From Nitrospinaceae bacterium (GTDB taxonomy: Bacteria > Nitrospinota > Nitrospinia > Nitrospinales > VA-1), in assembly GCA_021604505.1 (NCBI GenBank), contig BQJC01000001.1:1509501-1573500 (forward strand): 64,000 bases of DNA. Direction: 5' to 3'. The notes under the pieces were generated by a model. It ran no database searches. It worked only from the letters and a program-made list of their open reading frames with translations, and had not been told where the DNA came from. The translations under genes and the position numbers were made by a program. How positions within the stretch are numbered: position 1 is the stretch's first letter; each line of letters opens with the position of its first letter. This document shows positions 28,857 through 37,286 of this stretch, piece by piece.

Positions 28857-30352
28857 TGGAACAACCCCTGCTCGGTGATCTCGATGGCTTTCAGTAAAGC
28901 CTTGCCCTTATTCATGGTTTCCTCGAATTCATTTTCCGGAACGGAATCCGCCACGATCCCCGCTCCCACTCCCAGATAAGCGGTGTTATCTTTAACCAGA
29001 AGCGTGCGAATGGCGATCGCCGTGTCCATATTGCCGCTGAAACTGATATACCCCACCGTCCCGGCGTACAGTCCCCGGCGGGTCGGTTCCAGTTCATCGA
29101 TGATTTCCATCGCCCGGATCTTGGGCGCTCCGGAAACCGTCCCGGCGGGAAACGCCGCCTTCAACACATCGAAACAGTCCAGTCCCTTTTTCAATATTCC
29201 GCGCACATTAGAAACGATGTGCATCACGTGAGAATAACGCTCGATGAGAAACCGTTCGTTCACCTCCACCGTGCTGGTTTGAGCGACCCGCCCCAGATCG
29301 TTGCGCCCCAGGTCCACCAGCATGATGTGTTCCGCCAGTTCCTTTTCATCGTGAAGCAGGTCCTCTTCCAACGCGCAATCCTCTTCTTCATTTTGACCGC
29401 GTTTGCGGGTCCCGGCAATGGGACGCACTTCCACCTTGCCTTCTTCCAGCCGCACCAGGACTTCAGGCGACGAACCGATCACATCCAGGTCGCCAAATTT
29501 TAAATAGTACATGTAGGGCGACGGGTTGACCGTCCTGAGAGCGCGGTAGATATTGAAAGGGTCCTGGCTGATCGAAACCTTGAGCCGTTGCGACAGAACC
29601 ACCTGGATCGCGTCGCCTTCGAGAATATAGTCTTTTATCTTTAAGACGGCCTTCTTAAAAGCTTCTTCCTCAAAATTGGATTCAAATTGATTTTCATTTT
29701 TTATATTGGCCTGTTTAACCCCATTTCCTTGAGCGCCATCCGGAACAGGTGCGCGCAGTTTTTTCTCCAGCGCTTCGATTTTTTCGATGGTCCGATGATA
29801 TAGGCGGTCCAGATCGCCGCCTTCGTAAAAAGCGTTGGACACGATCTTTATGGTCTGCGCAACATTATCGAACACCAACAGAGTGTCGGTGATGACAAAC
29901 AGAGAATCGGGAACATCGAGATCGTCCTCGGTGCTATCGGGAAGACCTTCAAAAAACCGGACCATGTCATAGCCCACGAACCCCACCGCTCCTCCGGCAA
30001 ACCGGGGCAGTCCTGCCGTTGGCACCGGGCGGTACTTCGCTAAAATCTTCTTGATGACCGAAAGCGGGTTGTCTCCCTCGACCTGCCCGGCTTCTTGTCT
30101 TCCATTATTCTGAATGCTGAAAGTATTCCCCTTGGTGCGCACGATCAGGGACGGGTCACAGCCGAGGAAGCAATATCGCGCCCACTTCTCCCCGCCTTCC
30201 ACGCTTTCCAGAAGAAAGGAGTAGTCCCCTCCCCTGATTTTCATATAAGCGGATACGGGCGTATCGAGGTCCGCCACGATTTCCTTATAAACGGGAATCA
30301 GGTTGCCTTGTTCAGCATTTCGTTTGAATTCTTCCAGGGAAGGCTTAACCAT
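28853..30352 (-). CDS. trpE: Anthranilate synthase component I
   Basis: Chorismate-using first enzyme of the pathway, 499 residues. The N-terminal [18 protein letters not shown] segment carries the LLES motif linked to feedback inhibition by tryptophan. The C-terminal chorismate-binding domain shows [69 protein letters not shown] and [11 protein letters not shown]. It heads the operon, with a predicted promoter about 150 bp upstream. An overlapping 19-codon upstream ORF carries no tryptophan codons, so classical leader-peptide attenuation is not supported. Confidence 0.97.
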
Positions 30353-30501
30353 GTGCTTTGCCCATCAAGAAACCGGTTGTAACAGCTATGTCTAAAGTGG
30401 CCATTTTAATGGATTGTTTGAAAATGTTCGTGCGAACCTGTTTTTGCCTCAAACGGCAAATATCTATAAATAATTAAATTTTTCAATGGTTTAGACCCGA
30501 A

Positions 30502-30531
30502 ACTGTAACATCTAACCTGAGGGAGTGTCAA
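30502..30531 (-). promoter_or_regulatory. Predicted trpE promoter
   Basis: On the minus strand TTGACA (30526-30531) and an extended -10 (TGTTACAGT, hexamer at 30502-30507) are spaced 18 bp. The predicted leader is about 140 nt. It contains two small inverted repeats, TTTGCC/GGCAAA at 30443-30460 and GTTCG/CGAAC at 30426-30437, neither followed by a T-run. Confidence 0.5.
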
Positions 30532-30548
30532 GCGACCGTCCGTGACAA

Positions 30549-31376
30549 TCAGTCCACCGGTTTCCAGTCTTCGCCATTCCAGCGCAAAATCAGGCCGTTG
30601 TCGCCCACGGCGTAGATATTCTCTTCCGAGGTGCCCCAGATGGCGGTCAGATATTCCTCAGTATTCGATTCGATGCGGGTCCACTGATCGCCATCCAGAT
30701 AGAGGATCATTCCCTCGTCCCCGACGGCAAACACCATGTCGCTGGAAGGACCCCAGACATCGAGAAAAAATTCCATCGTCCTGGAAGGCATTTCCGTGAT
30801 TTCCGAGCCATTGAATTTGAAGATGGCGCCCTCGGAACCGACGATGTACATATCCCCCGGACCAAACCCGTAAATGCCGTAAAACTCGGCGTTGGAGTTC
30901 ACCGTCAGGCGCACCCAGTGGTCGCCTTCCTGCCGGAGAATGAGGCCGTCATACCCGACCGCGTACATTCCGGTTTCCCTGCTTCCCCAGAGGCGGGTGA
31001 TGTCGGTATCGGTTCCGGTTTTGGTGTATTTCCAGGTCTCGCCATCGTAGCGCAGGATTTTCCCCAGCCGAGAGCAGGCGTAAATTTCATCTTCAGCGAG
31101 GCCAAAAATTCCCGTCATGGGCGGAAGCTTTTCCGTATCTTCCCGCGACCAGGAACTGCCGTCGAACTTAAGTATGACCCCGTCGGTGGCCACGGCGAAC
31201 AGGTTGTCCGGGGAACTGCCCCACATATTTTTTATAGCGTAGCGGCCCGCCAGATCCATTTTCTCCCATTGACTGCCATCGAAATGCAGCATGGTGCCTT
31301 CCGCGCCACCCACGAAAATGTTGTTTTCATCAAACCCGGTCACCGAAATCAGGTGGTTCTCAGTAAGACTTGTCAT
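30549..31376 (-). CDS. Seven-repeat beta-propeller protein, paralogue 1
   Basis: A 275-residue protein made almost wholly of seven repeats of about 38 residues. The pattern is (aromatic/aliphatic)-WGSS-x-DNhFAVG-x-x-GhIh-FDG-x-x-W; examples are IKNMWGSSPDNLFAVATDG and LTAIWGTSEENIYAVGDNG. Seven repeats suit a closed seven-bladed propeller. No signal peptide or membrane segment is seen, so it is predicted cytoplasmic. The repeats resemble those of YCF48-like or WD-like proteins common in myxobacteria and relatives. A close paralogue lies 1.2 kb away on the same strand, with an AT-rich cassette between them. The ligand is unknown. Confidence 0.85.
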   Translation of the reverse strand: MTSLTENHLISVTGFDENNIFVGGAEGTMLHFDGSQWEKMDLAGRYAIKNMWGSSPDNLFAVATDGVILKFDGSSWSREDTEKLPPMTGIFGLAEDEIYACSRLGKILRYDGETWKYTKTGTDTDITRLWGSRETGMYAVGYDGLILRQEGDHWVRLTVNSNAEFYGIYGFGPGDMYIVGSEGAIFKFNGSEITEMPSRTMEFFLDVWGPSSDMVFAVGDEGMILYLDGDQWTRIESNTEEYLTAIWGTSEENIYAVGDNGLILRWNGEDWKPVD

Positions 31377-31439
31377 AAATTATCCCGTGTTTCATGCCTT
31401 ATGTGATAAAAATGCAGGAACTAGGTTGAGTGGATTGAT

Positions 31440-31502
31440 CTGACAGAAAGTGTCAGATGTTCTAGAGTCTGAATGTCTGTTGTCGGCCATTAGCGGACAT
31501 TG
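31440..31502 (+). repeat. Two-hairpin repeat, copy A
   Basis: A 63-bp element. CTGACA-GAAAG-TGTCAG forms a 6-bp hairpin; it is followed by a second imperfect hairpin, AATGTCTG/CGGACATT. It shares the CTGAYAGAMAGTGTCAG and GCGGACATT blocks with copies B and C, and it is in the opposite orientation to both. Confidence 0.7.
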
Positions 31503-31583
31503 TTAGTTATAACGATGCTCATAAATTTTCAAAGTATTCTGAGGGCTTATTTCTATGTTATTTCAGTTTTTTCTTTGCACAAA

Positions 31584-32321
31584 TCAGGATATATTTTGAG
31601 TGGTTGTCATTTCCTTAAGTTTTATTGCTGAGTTATAGATATATTCGGAAATTTGATAGTTTGGTTTAAGTAATAAGGTGGATGTTAATGCTAATTGGCT
31701 AATGAGATGTGCCATATAACGTACCGTATTTTCAACTCCACTTTTCTGAAAAGTTCCGCTCGCCACAGGTCTATCCATGTTGCTGTGTAACTGTGGTCTG
31801 GTATTAGGAGAAACATGAACAAATCTTTGTGAAAAGTCGTTATATATTTTTTTATCTATTGGAATTGAGAGTCCTTTTTCATCTAATGCTTTTCTAACAG
31901 ATCCCGGATTAAATTTACTCCTTATGGTCTTTTGGTCGGACGATTTCCAGTCGTTATATTGTTCTGGGACTTGGGAGAAAAGCATAAATAAATTTGTAAT
32001 TTCAGCTGTATCTCTTATTACAGAAAAACACGAATCGTAGTGTCCACTTTTAAGTAAAACCCAACCAGCGCTTATTGAATCACACGCTTTTCCAAGTAAA
32101 TATTCTTTAGTGTGTTCTCTGTCGTTAAGACAACCCCAGTGACATATACTAAGCCGACTCAAGCATGATAACAATGTGCCAATTCCTTCAACTTTGGAAC
32201 CCAAACCAGAATTATTTTCGATGAAAGAATAAGTTTGTTGAGTACAACTGTTAAATATTTGTTCATCAAGCGTTTCAAGAAATTTAAGCCCTTCTGGGTA
32301 GTTACTATCTAAGCAAACCAT
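31584..32321 (-). CDS. Hypothetical protein in an AT-rich cassette
   Basis: A 245-residue protein I do not recognise. It is predicted soluble and mostly helical, without signal peptide or membrane segment. A central segment, GHYDSCFSVIRDTAEITNL, followed by an EQYNDWKSSD stretch, resembles an uncharacterised helical family, but I cannot name it. Base composition is clearly AT-richer than the flanking propeller genes, with AT-rich codon choices, suggesting horizontal acquisition. The gene lies between two propeller paralogues and inside an inverted pair of two-hairpin repeats (31440-31502 and 32431-32484). The start ATG lies at 32321; an obvious ribosome-binding site is lacking. Confidence 0.7.
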   Translation of the reverse strand: MVCLDSNYPEGLKFLETLDEQIFNSCTQQTYSFIENNSGLGSKVEGIGTLLSCLSRLSICHWGCLNDREHTKEYLLGKACDSISAGWVLLKSGHYDSCFSVIRDTAEITNLFMLFSQVPEQYNDWKSSDQKTIRSKFNPGSVRKALDEKGLSIPIDKKIYNDFSQRFVHVSPNTRPQLHSNMDRPVASGTFQKSGVENTVRYMAHLISQLALTSTLLLKPNYQISEYIYNSAIKLKEMTTTQNIS

Positions 32322-32430
32322 AGTTTTCCGAGACCAGAGAGATTTTTATAAAAAAAACGATTTTTGGGTTCGAGGCTACAGATTTGTTATTCCAAGTTGC
32401 CATATTTAATCAAGCTAAAAGGTGGTAATA

Positions 32431-32484
32431 GAATGTCCGCTTTGGTTCGAATCCGGCCATTCAATAACTGACACTGTCTATCAG
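32431..32484 (-). repeat. Two-hairpin repeat, copy B
   Basis: A 54-bp element in reverse orientation to copy A. On the plus strand it runs from GAATGTCCGC to CTGTCTATCAG. Hairpins GAATGtCCG/CGGcCATTC and CTGATA-GACAG-TGTCAG are visible. With copy A it brackets the 31584-32321 gene. Confidence 0.7.
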
Positions 32485-32548
32485 AGAAAGTTTGAATAGG
32501 AAAAGAAAACATTGTACGTCGTGAGCAAACCCGCCCTCCGCGTAGGAG

Positions 32549-33385
32549 TTAAAGCGACATGTCGTTCCATTGGGTGCCGTCATAGCGAATGACGGCGCCG
32601 TTGTCCCCCACCGCATAGACACAATCCGACCGGAGTCCTCTGACCTTGGTCAGGTAATCCTCGCGCGGGGACTGCATGGTTTCCCAGCTCTTGCCGTCGT
32701 AATGCAGGATGACCGCATTGTCGCCGACCACAAAAATATCGTCGTCCGACGTTCCCCATATGCTCAACAGGTATTCCTCGGTGCCTGATGGAATGGTTTT
32801 CCATTCCTCTCCATTGAAGTGCAGGATGGTGCCCTGCGAACCGACGACGTAAACGTTGTCGGTCCGGGTTCCCCAGATTCCAAAAAGAGAAACGGTCTCC
32901 TCGGTCAACTCTTCACGCCGATGAAACTGCTTGCCGTCATAATAGCGGTAAATCCCTTCCCCGCCAACGGCATGCATGTGGTCGATATCTTCTCCCCACA
33001 TGCCGAAGATATCGTGAATGGTGTTCGGTTCGCGGTATTCCCAGCCCTTGCCATTCCAGTACAACATGCGCCCGCCCACGCCAAACAGGAAAACATTGTC
33101 AGTATCGAAACCAAAAGCCGAATTCAAAGAATCGTAACTGCCGGTATCGATCTGTTCCCAGACCTTGCCTTCATACTTTAAAACCACACCGCCAATGCCG
33201 ACGGCGTAAATGCAGTTTTCATTGGCCGCCCAGATGCCCATGAGGGGATTGGTGTTTTCCGTACGCACCGGAAGCCACTCTTCGCCGTCGTAATTCTGGG
33301 GAATGCCGTCCTTGCCGACGACGTAAATATTATTTTCGTTAAATACCCAGAGATCCAGAAGATCCGGTTTTTCGCCAATAAACAT
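32549..33385 (-). CDS. Seven-repeat beta-propeller protein, paralogue 2
   Basis: A 278-residue paralogue of the protein at 30549-31376, with the same seven-unit architecture. Repeats include LMGIWAANENCIYAVGIGG, LFGIWGTRTDNVYVVGSQG and LLSIWGTSDDDIFVVGDNA. No export signal is visible. The C-terminal repeat of both paralogues ends soon after a final DG-x-x-W motif, as expected for a propeller that closes on itself. The two genes probably arose by tandem duplication before the AT-rich cassette arrived between them. The role is unknown; the fold suggests a binding or scaffold protein. Confidence 0.85.
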   Translation of the reverse strand: MFIGEKPDLLDLWVFNENNIYVVGKDGIPQNYDGEEWLPVRTENTNPLMGIWAANENCIYAVGIGGVVLKYEGKVWEQIDTGSYDSLNSAFGFDTDNVFLFGVGGRMLYWNGKGWEYREPNTIHDIFGMWGEDIDHMHAVGGEGIYRYYDGKQFHRREELTEETVSLFGIWGTRTDNVYVVGSQGTILHFNGEEWKTIPSGTEEYLLSIWGTSDDDIFVVGDNAVILHYDGKSWETMQSPREDYLTKVRGLRSDCVYAVGDNGAVIRYDGTQWNDMSL

Positions 33386-33402
33386 GGTTTCGGTACCTTT
33401 TT

Positions 33403-33517
33403 GTCATTGCGAGAAGCCAACGGCTACGAAGCCGTGATAATATTTCTGAGTTTTCGTGCCCCGCAGGGGGGAATCCGCAAACCCTGGAAGGCGCGCCGCT
33501 TTGCCGCTCGCCATGAC
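33403..33517. repeat. Inverted-repeat intergenic element (GTCATTGCGAG type)
   Basis: The ends GTCATTGCGAG (33403-33413) and CTCGCCATGAC (33507-33517) are inverted with one mismatch. They enclose GC-rich sequence, including the CCAACGGCTACGAAGCCGTGA palindrome region. This end sequence is typical of intergenic repeats common in many bacterial genomes. It holds no gene. Confidence 0.55.
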
Positions 33518-33566
33518 GGGTTGTACAAAGCTCTCTTCTATCAGGAGAAAGCATTTTCCCTGAAAC

Positions 33567-33608
33567 AAAAAAAGGGCTCCCCGGCACTCCGGCACGAGGG
33601 ACCCTTTT
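33567..33608 (-). terminator. Intrinsic terminator after the cytoplasmic LRR gene
   Basis: Stem AAAAGGG/CCCTTTT plus an inner GC-rich portion, ending in seven T residues on the minus strand, 24 bp after the LRR gene stop. The plus-strand side ends in four T residues, so it may work weakly in both directions. Confidence 0.7.
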
Positions 33609-33631
33609 CGAACGGGAAACAATTGCTGGAA

Positions 33632-34540
33632 TCAGGCTTCTCCGCCTTCCGGTCGAAACATGACCTTGGAGAGCTTTTTCAGATTTTTTGAATTTCGGAC
33701 CAGATCCTCAACCTCGGGGCTGATATCGTTGCGAATCAATATAAGCGTCTCAAGATTACCGAGGGTTTTCGACTCAGCAATGGCCCGCGCCCCGTCATTG
33801 CCGATTTCCGCTTCGTACAGATCGAGAAGCGTCATATTCTTAAAAACCGGAGAGTTGGCGATCGCGATTCCGCCGCGCGGACCGATGGGGTTATAAGTCA
33901 GAGTCAATTGCGTCAGATTCTTCACCGTCTCCGATTGCGCCAGAGCTTCGATTCCCTCCGCTTCGATGTAATTCCAGTTCAGGTTCAGTTCGGTCAGGGA
34001 AGCCAGGTTTTTAGAATTGGCGATGGCCAACACCCCTTCATTGCCGATGTTGTTGCGGTATAGCGACAGCAGGTTGAGATGAGTCAGAGTATCGGAAGTC
34101 GCCAGAGCTTCGACGCCTTCATCCCCCAGTTTATCTCCCAGCCACAGGGAAACCAGGTTGGCCAGGGTTTTGGATTGGGCGATGGCTTTCGCTCCTTCGG
34201 CGCCCACCTCGTTGTCGCTCAATATCAATTCGGAAAGGTTGATGAGGTTTTTAGAAGCCGCAAGGGCTTTCACACCTTCATCTGTAATTTTATTTTTAAA
34301 CAGATTGAGAGCGGTGAGGTGTTTGAAATGGTCCGAATCCAGAAGCGCTTTCAAGCCTTCGTCGCCGATGTCGTTGAATTCCAGAAATGCCGCGGTCACG
34401 CCTTTGACCTTGTCAGATCCAACGATGGCTTTCAAATCCTCGTCGTCAATTTCTTTTTCCCGAAGGTCCAGTTCGCTCTTATCCTCACTCAAGCTCTGCT
34501 CGATCAGGCCATCGATATCTTTTTCGGTTTTCGCCGCCAT
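33632..34540 (-). CDS. Cytoplasmic leucine-rich-repeat protein (ribonuclease-inhibitor type)
   Basis: A 302-residue protein of about nine LRR units of 28 residues with the pattern LxxLxLxxNxIxxEGAxAIAxSxxL, such as LTALNLFKNKITDEGVKAL and LTELNLNWNYIEAEGIEAL. There is no signal peptide, in contrast to the secreted paralogue at 21.5-22.3 kb. The N-terminus is highly charged (DIDGLIEQSLSEDKSELDLR). AAGGATAGG lies upstream of the ATG and an intrinsic terminator follows, so it is a single-gene unit. The partner is unknown. Confidence 0.85.
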   Translation of the reverse strand: MAAKTEKDIDGLIEQSLSEDKSELDLREKEIDDEDLKAIVGSDKVKGVTAAFLEFNDIGDEGLKALLDSDHFKHLTALNLFKNKITDEGVKALAASKNLINLSELILSDNEVGAEGAKAIAQSKTLANLVSLWLGDKLGDEGVEALATSDTLTHLNLLSLYRNNIGNEGVLAIANSKNLASLTELNLNWNYIEAEGIEALAQSETVKNLTQLTLTYNPIGPRGGIAIANSPVFKNMTLLDLYEAEIGNDGARAIAESKTLGNLETLILIRNDISPEVEDLVRNSKNLKKLSKVMFRPEGGEA

Positions 34541-34857
34541 ACGTCCTATCCTTGGAAAAAAATGAATCTTTAAAGTTGAAGTTTTGCCTGTGAAGTATTT
34601 TATTATTCAGTTTGTATTCATTATTGTAAAGCTTAAATTGCCTAAAATTCCGCCCCAGGCAGGAGAAACTATTCTGGGAAGGCAAATGAAACGAGTGGAT
34701 TGTAATTTCAATGCAATGGGTTAAAATAATTTAAACATTTTTTTGAGAAATTTTATAATTTTTTTTTGCGGATTTTCATGGATTTAAATTTTATCCCCAC
34801 GGTGAGACAGGATTATCCCCTTCCCAAAACTCAACTTATAAACCCGAATCACGACTC
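34541..34857. other. Divergent intergenic region between LRR and moxR genes
   Basis: AT-rich, no gene seen. It must hold promoters for both flanking genes; a candidate moxR promoter at 34731-34759 is listed separately. Confidence 0.6.
34731..34759 (+). promoter_or_regulatory. Possible moxR promoter
   Basis: A perfect TATAAT (34754-34759) is 17 bp after a weak -35, TTAAAC. The surrounding AT-richness makes chance matches likely. Confidence 0.3.
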
Positions 34858-35850
34858 ATGCAACACAAGATAGACGAAATAACGCATCAGGTGAAAGAGG
34901 CCGGAGCCTTTATTTCACCGCTCCTTCAGGAACTGGAAAAGGTTCTCGTCGGCCAGAAATACCTGACCGAACGGTTGATTCTGGGCCTGCTGACAGGCGA
35001 GCACATCCTGGTGGAAGGCGTTCCCGGCCTGGCCAAGACGACCGCCGTCAAAACCCTGTCCCAGACCGTCCGGGCTGATTTCAAGCGCATCCAGTTCACG
35101 CCCGACCTCCTGCCGGCGGATCTTCTGGGAACGCAAATATACCAGCCGAAAACCGGAGAATTCAGCATCAAAAAAGGGCCGCTTTTCGCCAATATCATTT
35201 TGGCCGACGAAATCAACCGGGCTCCCGCAAAGGTGCAAAGCGCCCTGCTGGAAGCCATGCAGGAGAGGCAGATCACCATCGGCGGGCAAACCTTCAACCT
35301 GGAAGAGCCCTTCATGGTCATCGCCACGCAGAATCCCATTGAACAGGAGGGAACCTATCCCCTTCCCGAAGCGCAGGTGGACCGTTTCATGTTCAAATTG
35401 CACATCGATTATCCTTCCAGGGAAGAAGAAAAACTCATCATGCAGCGAATGGCCACCACCAATAACCATCAGAAAGTCATGCCCGTACTTCATCCCGAAG
35501 AGCTGGTGAAAGCAAGAGGGGTGTTCGACTCCATATACATTGATGAAAATCTGCAGGATTACATCATCAACCTGGTGTCCTGCACCCGCGAACCCGCACA
35601 ATACAATCTGGAGGCGTTGACGAAAACCATCCAGTACGGAGCTTCTCCCAGGGCTTCCATTTTCCTGAACCGCGTGGCCAAAGCCTATGCCTTCATGCAG
35701 GGGCGCGGCTATGTGGTCCCGCACGACATCAAGACCATCGGACGGGACGTTCTCAGGCACCGTGTCATTCTCTCCTACGAGGCCGAGGCGGAAAACCTGA
35801 CTTCCGACGACATCCTGCAAAAAATCTTCGACACCGTGGAAGTGCCTTAG
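34858..35850 (+). CDS. moxR: MoxR-type AAA+ ATPase
   Basis: A 330-residue MoxR-family ATPase that acts as a chaperone for VWA-domain partners. Walker A GVPGLAKTT begins near residue 54. Walker B is IILADEINRAPAKVQSALLEAMQE, sensor 1 lies in MVIATQNPIEQEGTYPLPEAQ, and the lid domain contains GASPRASIFLNRVAKA. It is the first gene of a plus-strand series with DUF58 and VWA genes, the usual MoxR context. It shares the Bat-type (aerotolerance) cluster layout known from Bacteroidetes and spirochaetes. Confidence 0.96.
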   Translation: MQHKIDEITHQVKEAGAFISPLLQELEKVLVGQKYLTERLILGLLTGEHILVEGVPGLAKTTAVKTLSQTVRADFKRIQFTPDLLPADLLGTQIYQPKTGEFSIKKGPLFANIILADEINRAPAKVQSALLEAMQERQITIGGQTFNLEEPFMVIATQNPIEQEGTYPLPEAQVDRFMFKLHIDYPSREEEKLIMQRMATTNNHQKVMPVLHPEELVKARGVFDSIYIDENLQDYIINLVSCTREPAQYNLEALTKTIQYGASPRASIFLNRVAKAYAFMQGRGYVVPHDIKTIGRDVLRHRVILSYEAEAENLTSDDILQKIFDTVEVP

Positions 35851-35867
35851 GAGCCGCCCAAGCGATC

Positions 35868-36812
35868 ATGAGTTCAAACTTCGTTACAACATTTTTTGAC
35901 TGGTTTCACGTTCCTCCTCCGCCAGAACCGGAAGCCGGAATTTCCCCGGATTTACTTCAAAAAGTTCGAGCCATTCAAGTCAAGACCAATTATCTCGTCA
36001 ACGACATCATGACCGGCGAATACGTCTCGGCATTTAAAGGCCGGGGAATGGAGTTCAGCGGGGTCCGGGAATACCAGCCGGGAGACGACATCCGCCTGAT
36101 AGAATGGAACGTCACGGCCAGAATGGGCATTCCTTTTATTAAGGAATTCAAGGAAGAGCGGGAGTTGACCCTGATGCTACTCGTCGATGTCAGTTCTTCC
36201 GGAGGGTTCGGTTCGGTGGGAAAATTGAAAAGTGAGATCGCCGCCGAAATCGCTTCCATTCTGGCGTTCGCGGCCATCAAAAATAACGACAAAATCGGTC
36301 TGATCGTTTTCTCGGATAATATCGAGCATTATGTCCCGCCCAAAAAGGGCAAATCCCATGTCTGGAATATCATCCGCACCATCCTGGATTTCAACCCGGA
36401 AGGGAAAGGCACCGATTTGAACATTCCCCTCGAATATTTATTAAAAATCCAGAAACGCAAAACGGTGACGTTTTTAATTTCAGACTTTCAGGCCAAAGGC
36501 TATGAAAACACCCTCAAACTGGCCAAGCAGAAACACGACCTCATCGCTCTCTGGATCTACGATCCTAATGAACGCAACCTTCCCGATGTCGGCCTGGCCA
36601 CGCTGGAAGATGCGGAAACCGGGGAATCGATTCTTGTCGATACCTCCGATAAGGCAATGGTTGAGCAATTTGCTCAACTGAGCAAAAAGGACTTCTTAAA
36701 GATGAAACGATTCCTAAACTCCATCGGCATCGATATCATCGAAATACGGACCGACGGCTCACTGGTCGAGCCCATCATCCGTTATTTCAAAATGAGAGAA
36801 AAAAGGCACTAG
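35868..36812 (+). CDS. DUF58 / VWA-like protein
   Basis: A 314-residue protein of the DUF58 family, the usual partner of MoxR. The N-terminal conserved block is GRGMEFSGVREYQPGDDIRLIEWNVTARMG. The VWA-like fold follows, with LLVDVSSSGGFGS in the metal-site position and LIVFSDNIEHYVPP. No membrane segment is seen. It lies 17 bp after moxR. The family is thought to be folded or remodelled by MoxR; the exact role is not known. Confidence 0.92.
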   Translation: MSSNFVTTFFDWFHVPPPPEPEAGISPDLLQKVRAIQVKTNYLVNDIMTGEYVSAFKGRGMEFSGVREYQPGDDIRLIEWNVTARMGIPFIKEFKEERELTLMLLVDVSSSGGFGSVGKLKSEIAAEIASILAFAAIKNNDKIGLIVFSDNIEHYVPPKKGKSHVWNIIRTILDFNPEGKGTDLNIPLEYLLKIQKRKTVTFLISDFQAKGYENTLKLAKQKHDLIALWIYDPNERNLPDVGLATLEDAETGESILVDTSDKAMVEQFAQLSKKDFLKMKRFLNSIGIDIIEIRTDGSLVEPIIRYFKMREKRH

Positions 36813-36813
36813 G

Positions 36814-37284
36814 ATGGATAATCAGGACAAACCCGATAGCGGCGTCAGCCTGAAAATCAAAGTTTTCGTGATCCTGCTGACCATCGTGACCGTGATCGCT
36901 TTCAGTGCATTTTTCCTGAGGTTAATCATTAAATTTTCTTCATCAGCTAAAACGTCTTCGTCCGAAAAAGTTTCTTCGCAAGTAATAGAAGAATCCTGGC
37001 ATCAGGAATTGCAAGTTGTAGGAGACAAATTGAAAAAGGCCGGCCTCAGAAAACAGGCCATCGAACAGTATTCAGAATTTTTGCAACGCGCTAGAGTGGA
37101 CTCTAAAACCCGTGCCCAGGTTTCTGAAACCATCGGAGAGCTTTATGTCGAGCTTGGCGACTGCCGCGCAGGGTTGGCCTGGTTTTACCGTGCCCAGGCC
37201 GCCGGGCCCGATGCCGGACGCGTGCAGGGTCTGGAATCGCAAATCGCCGCCTGCCTGAAAGAAATAAATTCCAGCCAGCCTTAA
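36814..37284 (+). CDS. Membrane-anchored TPR-like protein of the Bat cluster
   Basis: A 156-residue protein with one N-terminal membrane helix (about 14-38, VFVILLTIVTVIAFSAFFL). A Ser-rich linker and a helical repeat region resembling two TPR units follow (KKAGLRKQAIEQYSEFLQRA, ETIGELYVELGDCRAGLAWF). It follows DUF58 by 1 bp, with AAGG upstream of the ATG, and precedes the BatD-like gene by 2 bp. Probably a periplasmic scaffold part of the same complex; no specific family recognised. Confidence 0.75.
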   Translation: MDNQDKPDSGVSLKIKVFVILLTIVTVIAFSAFFLRLIIKFSSSAKTSSSEKVSSQVIEESWHQELQVVGDKLKKAGLRKQAIEQYSEFLQRARVDSKTRAQVSETIGELYVELGDCRAGLAWFYRAQAAGPDAGRVQGLESQIAACLKEINSSQP

Positions 37285-37286
37285 AA

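Noticed and set aside
32443-32460. GGTTCGAATCC, a perfect tRNA T-arm match
   Set aside because: No D-arm, anticodon arm or acceptor stem surrounds it, and the match lies inside repeat copy B; the homologous part of copy C lacks it.
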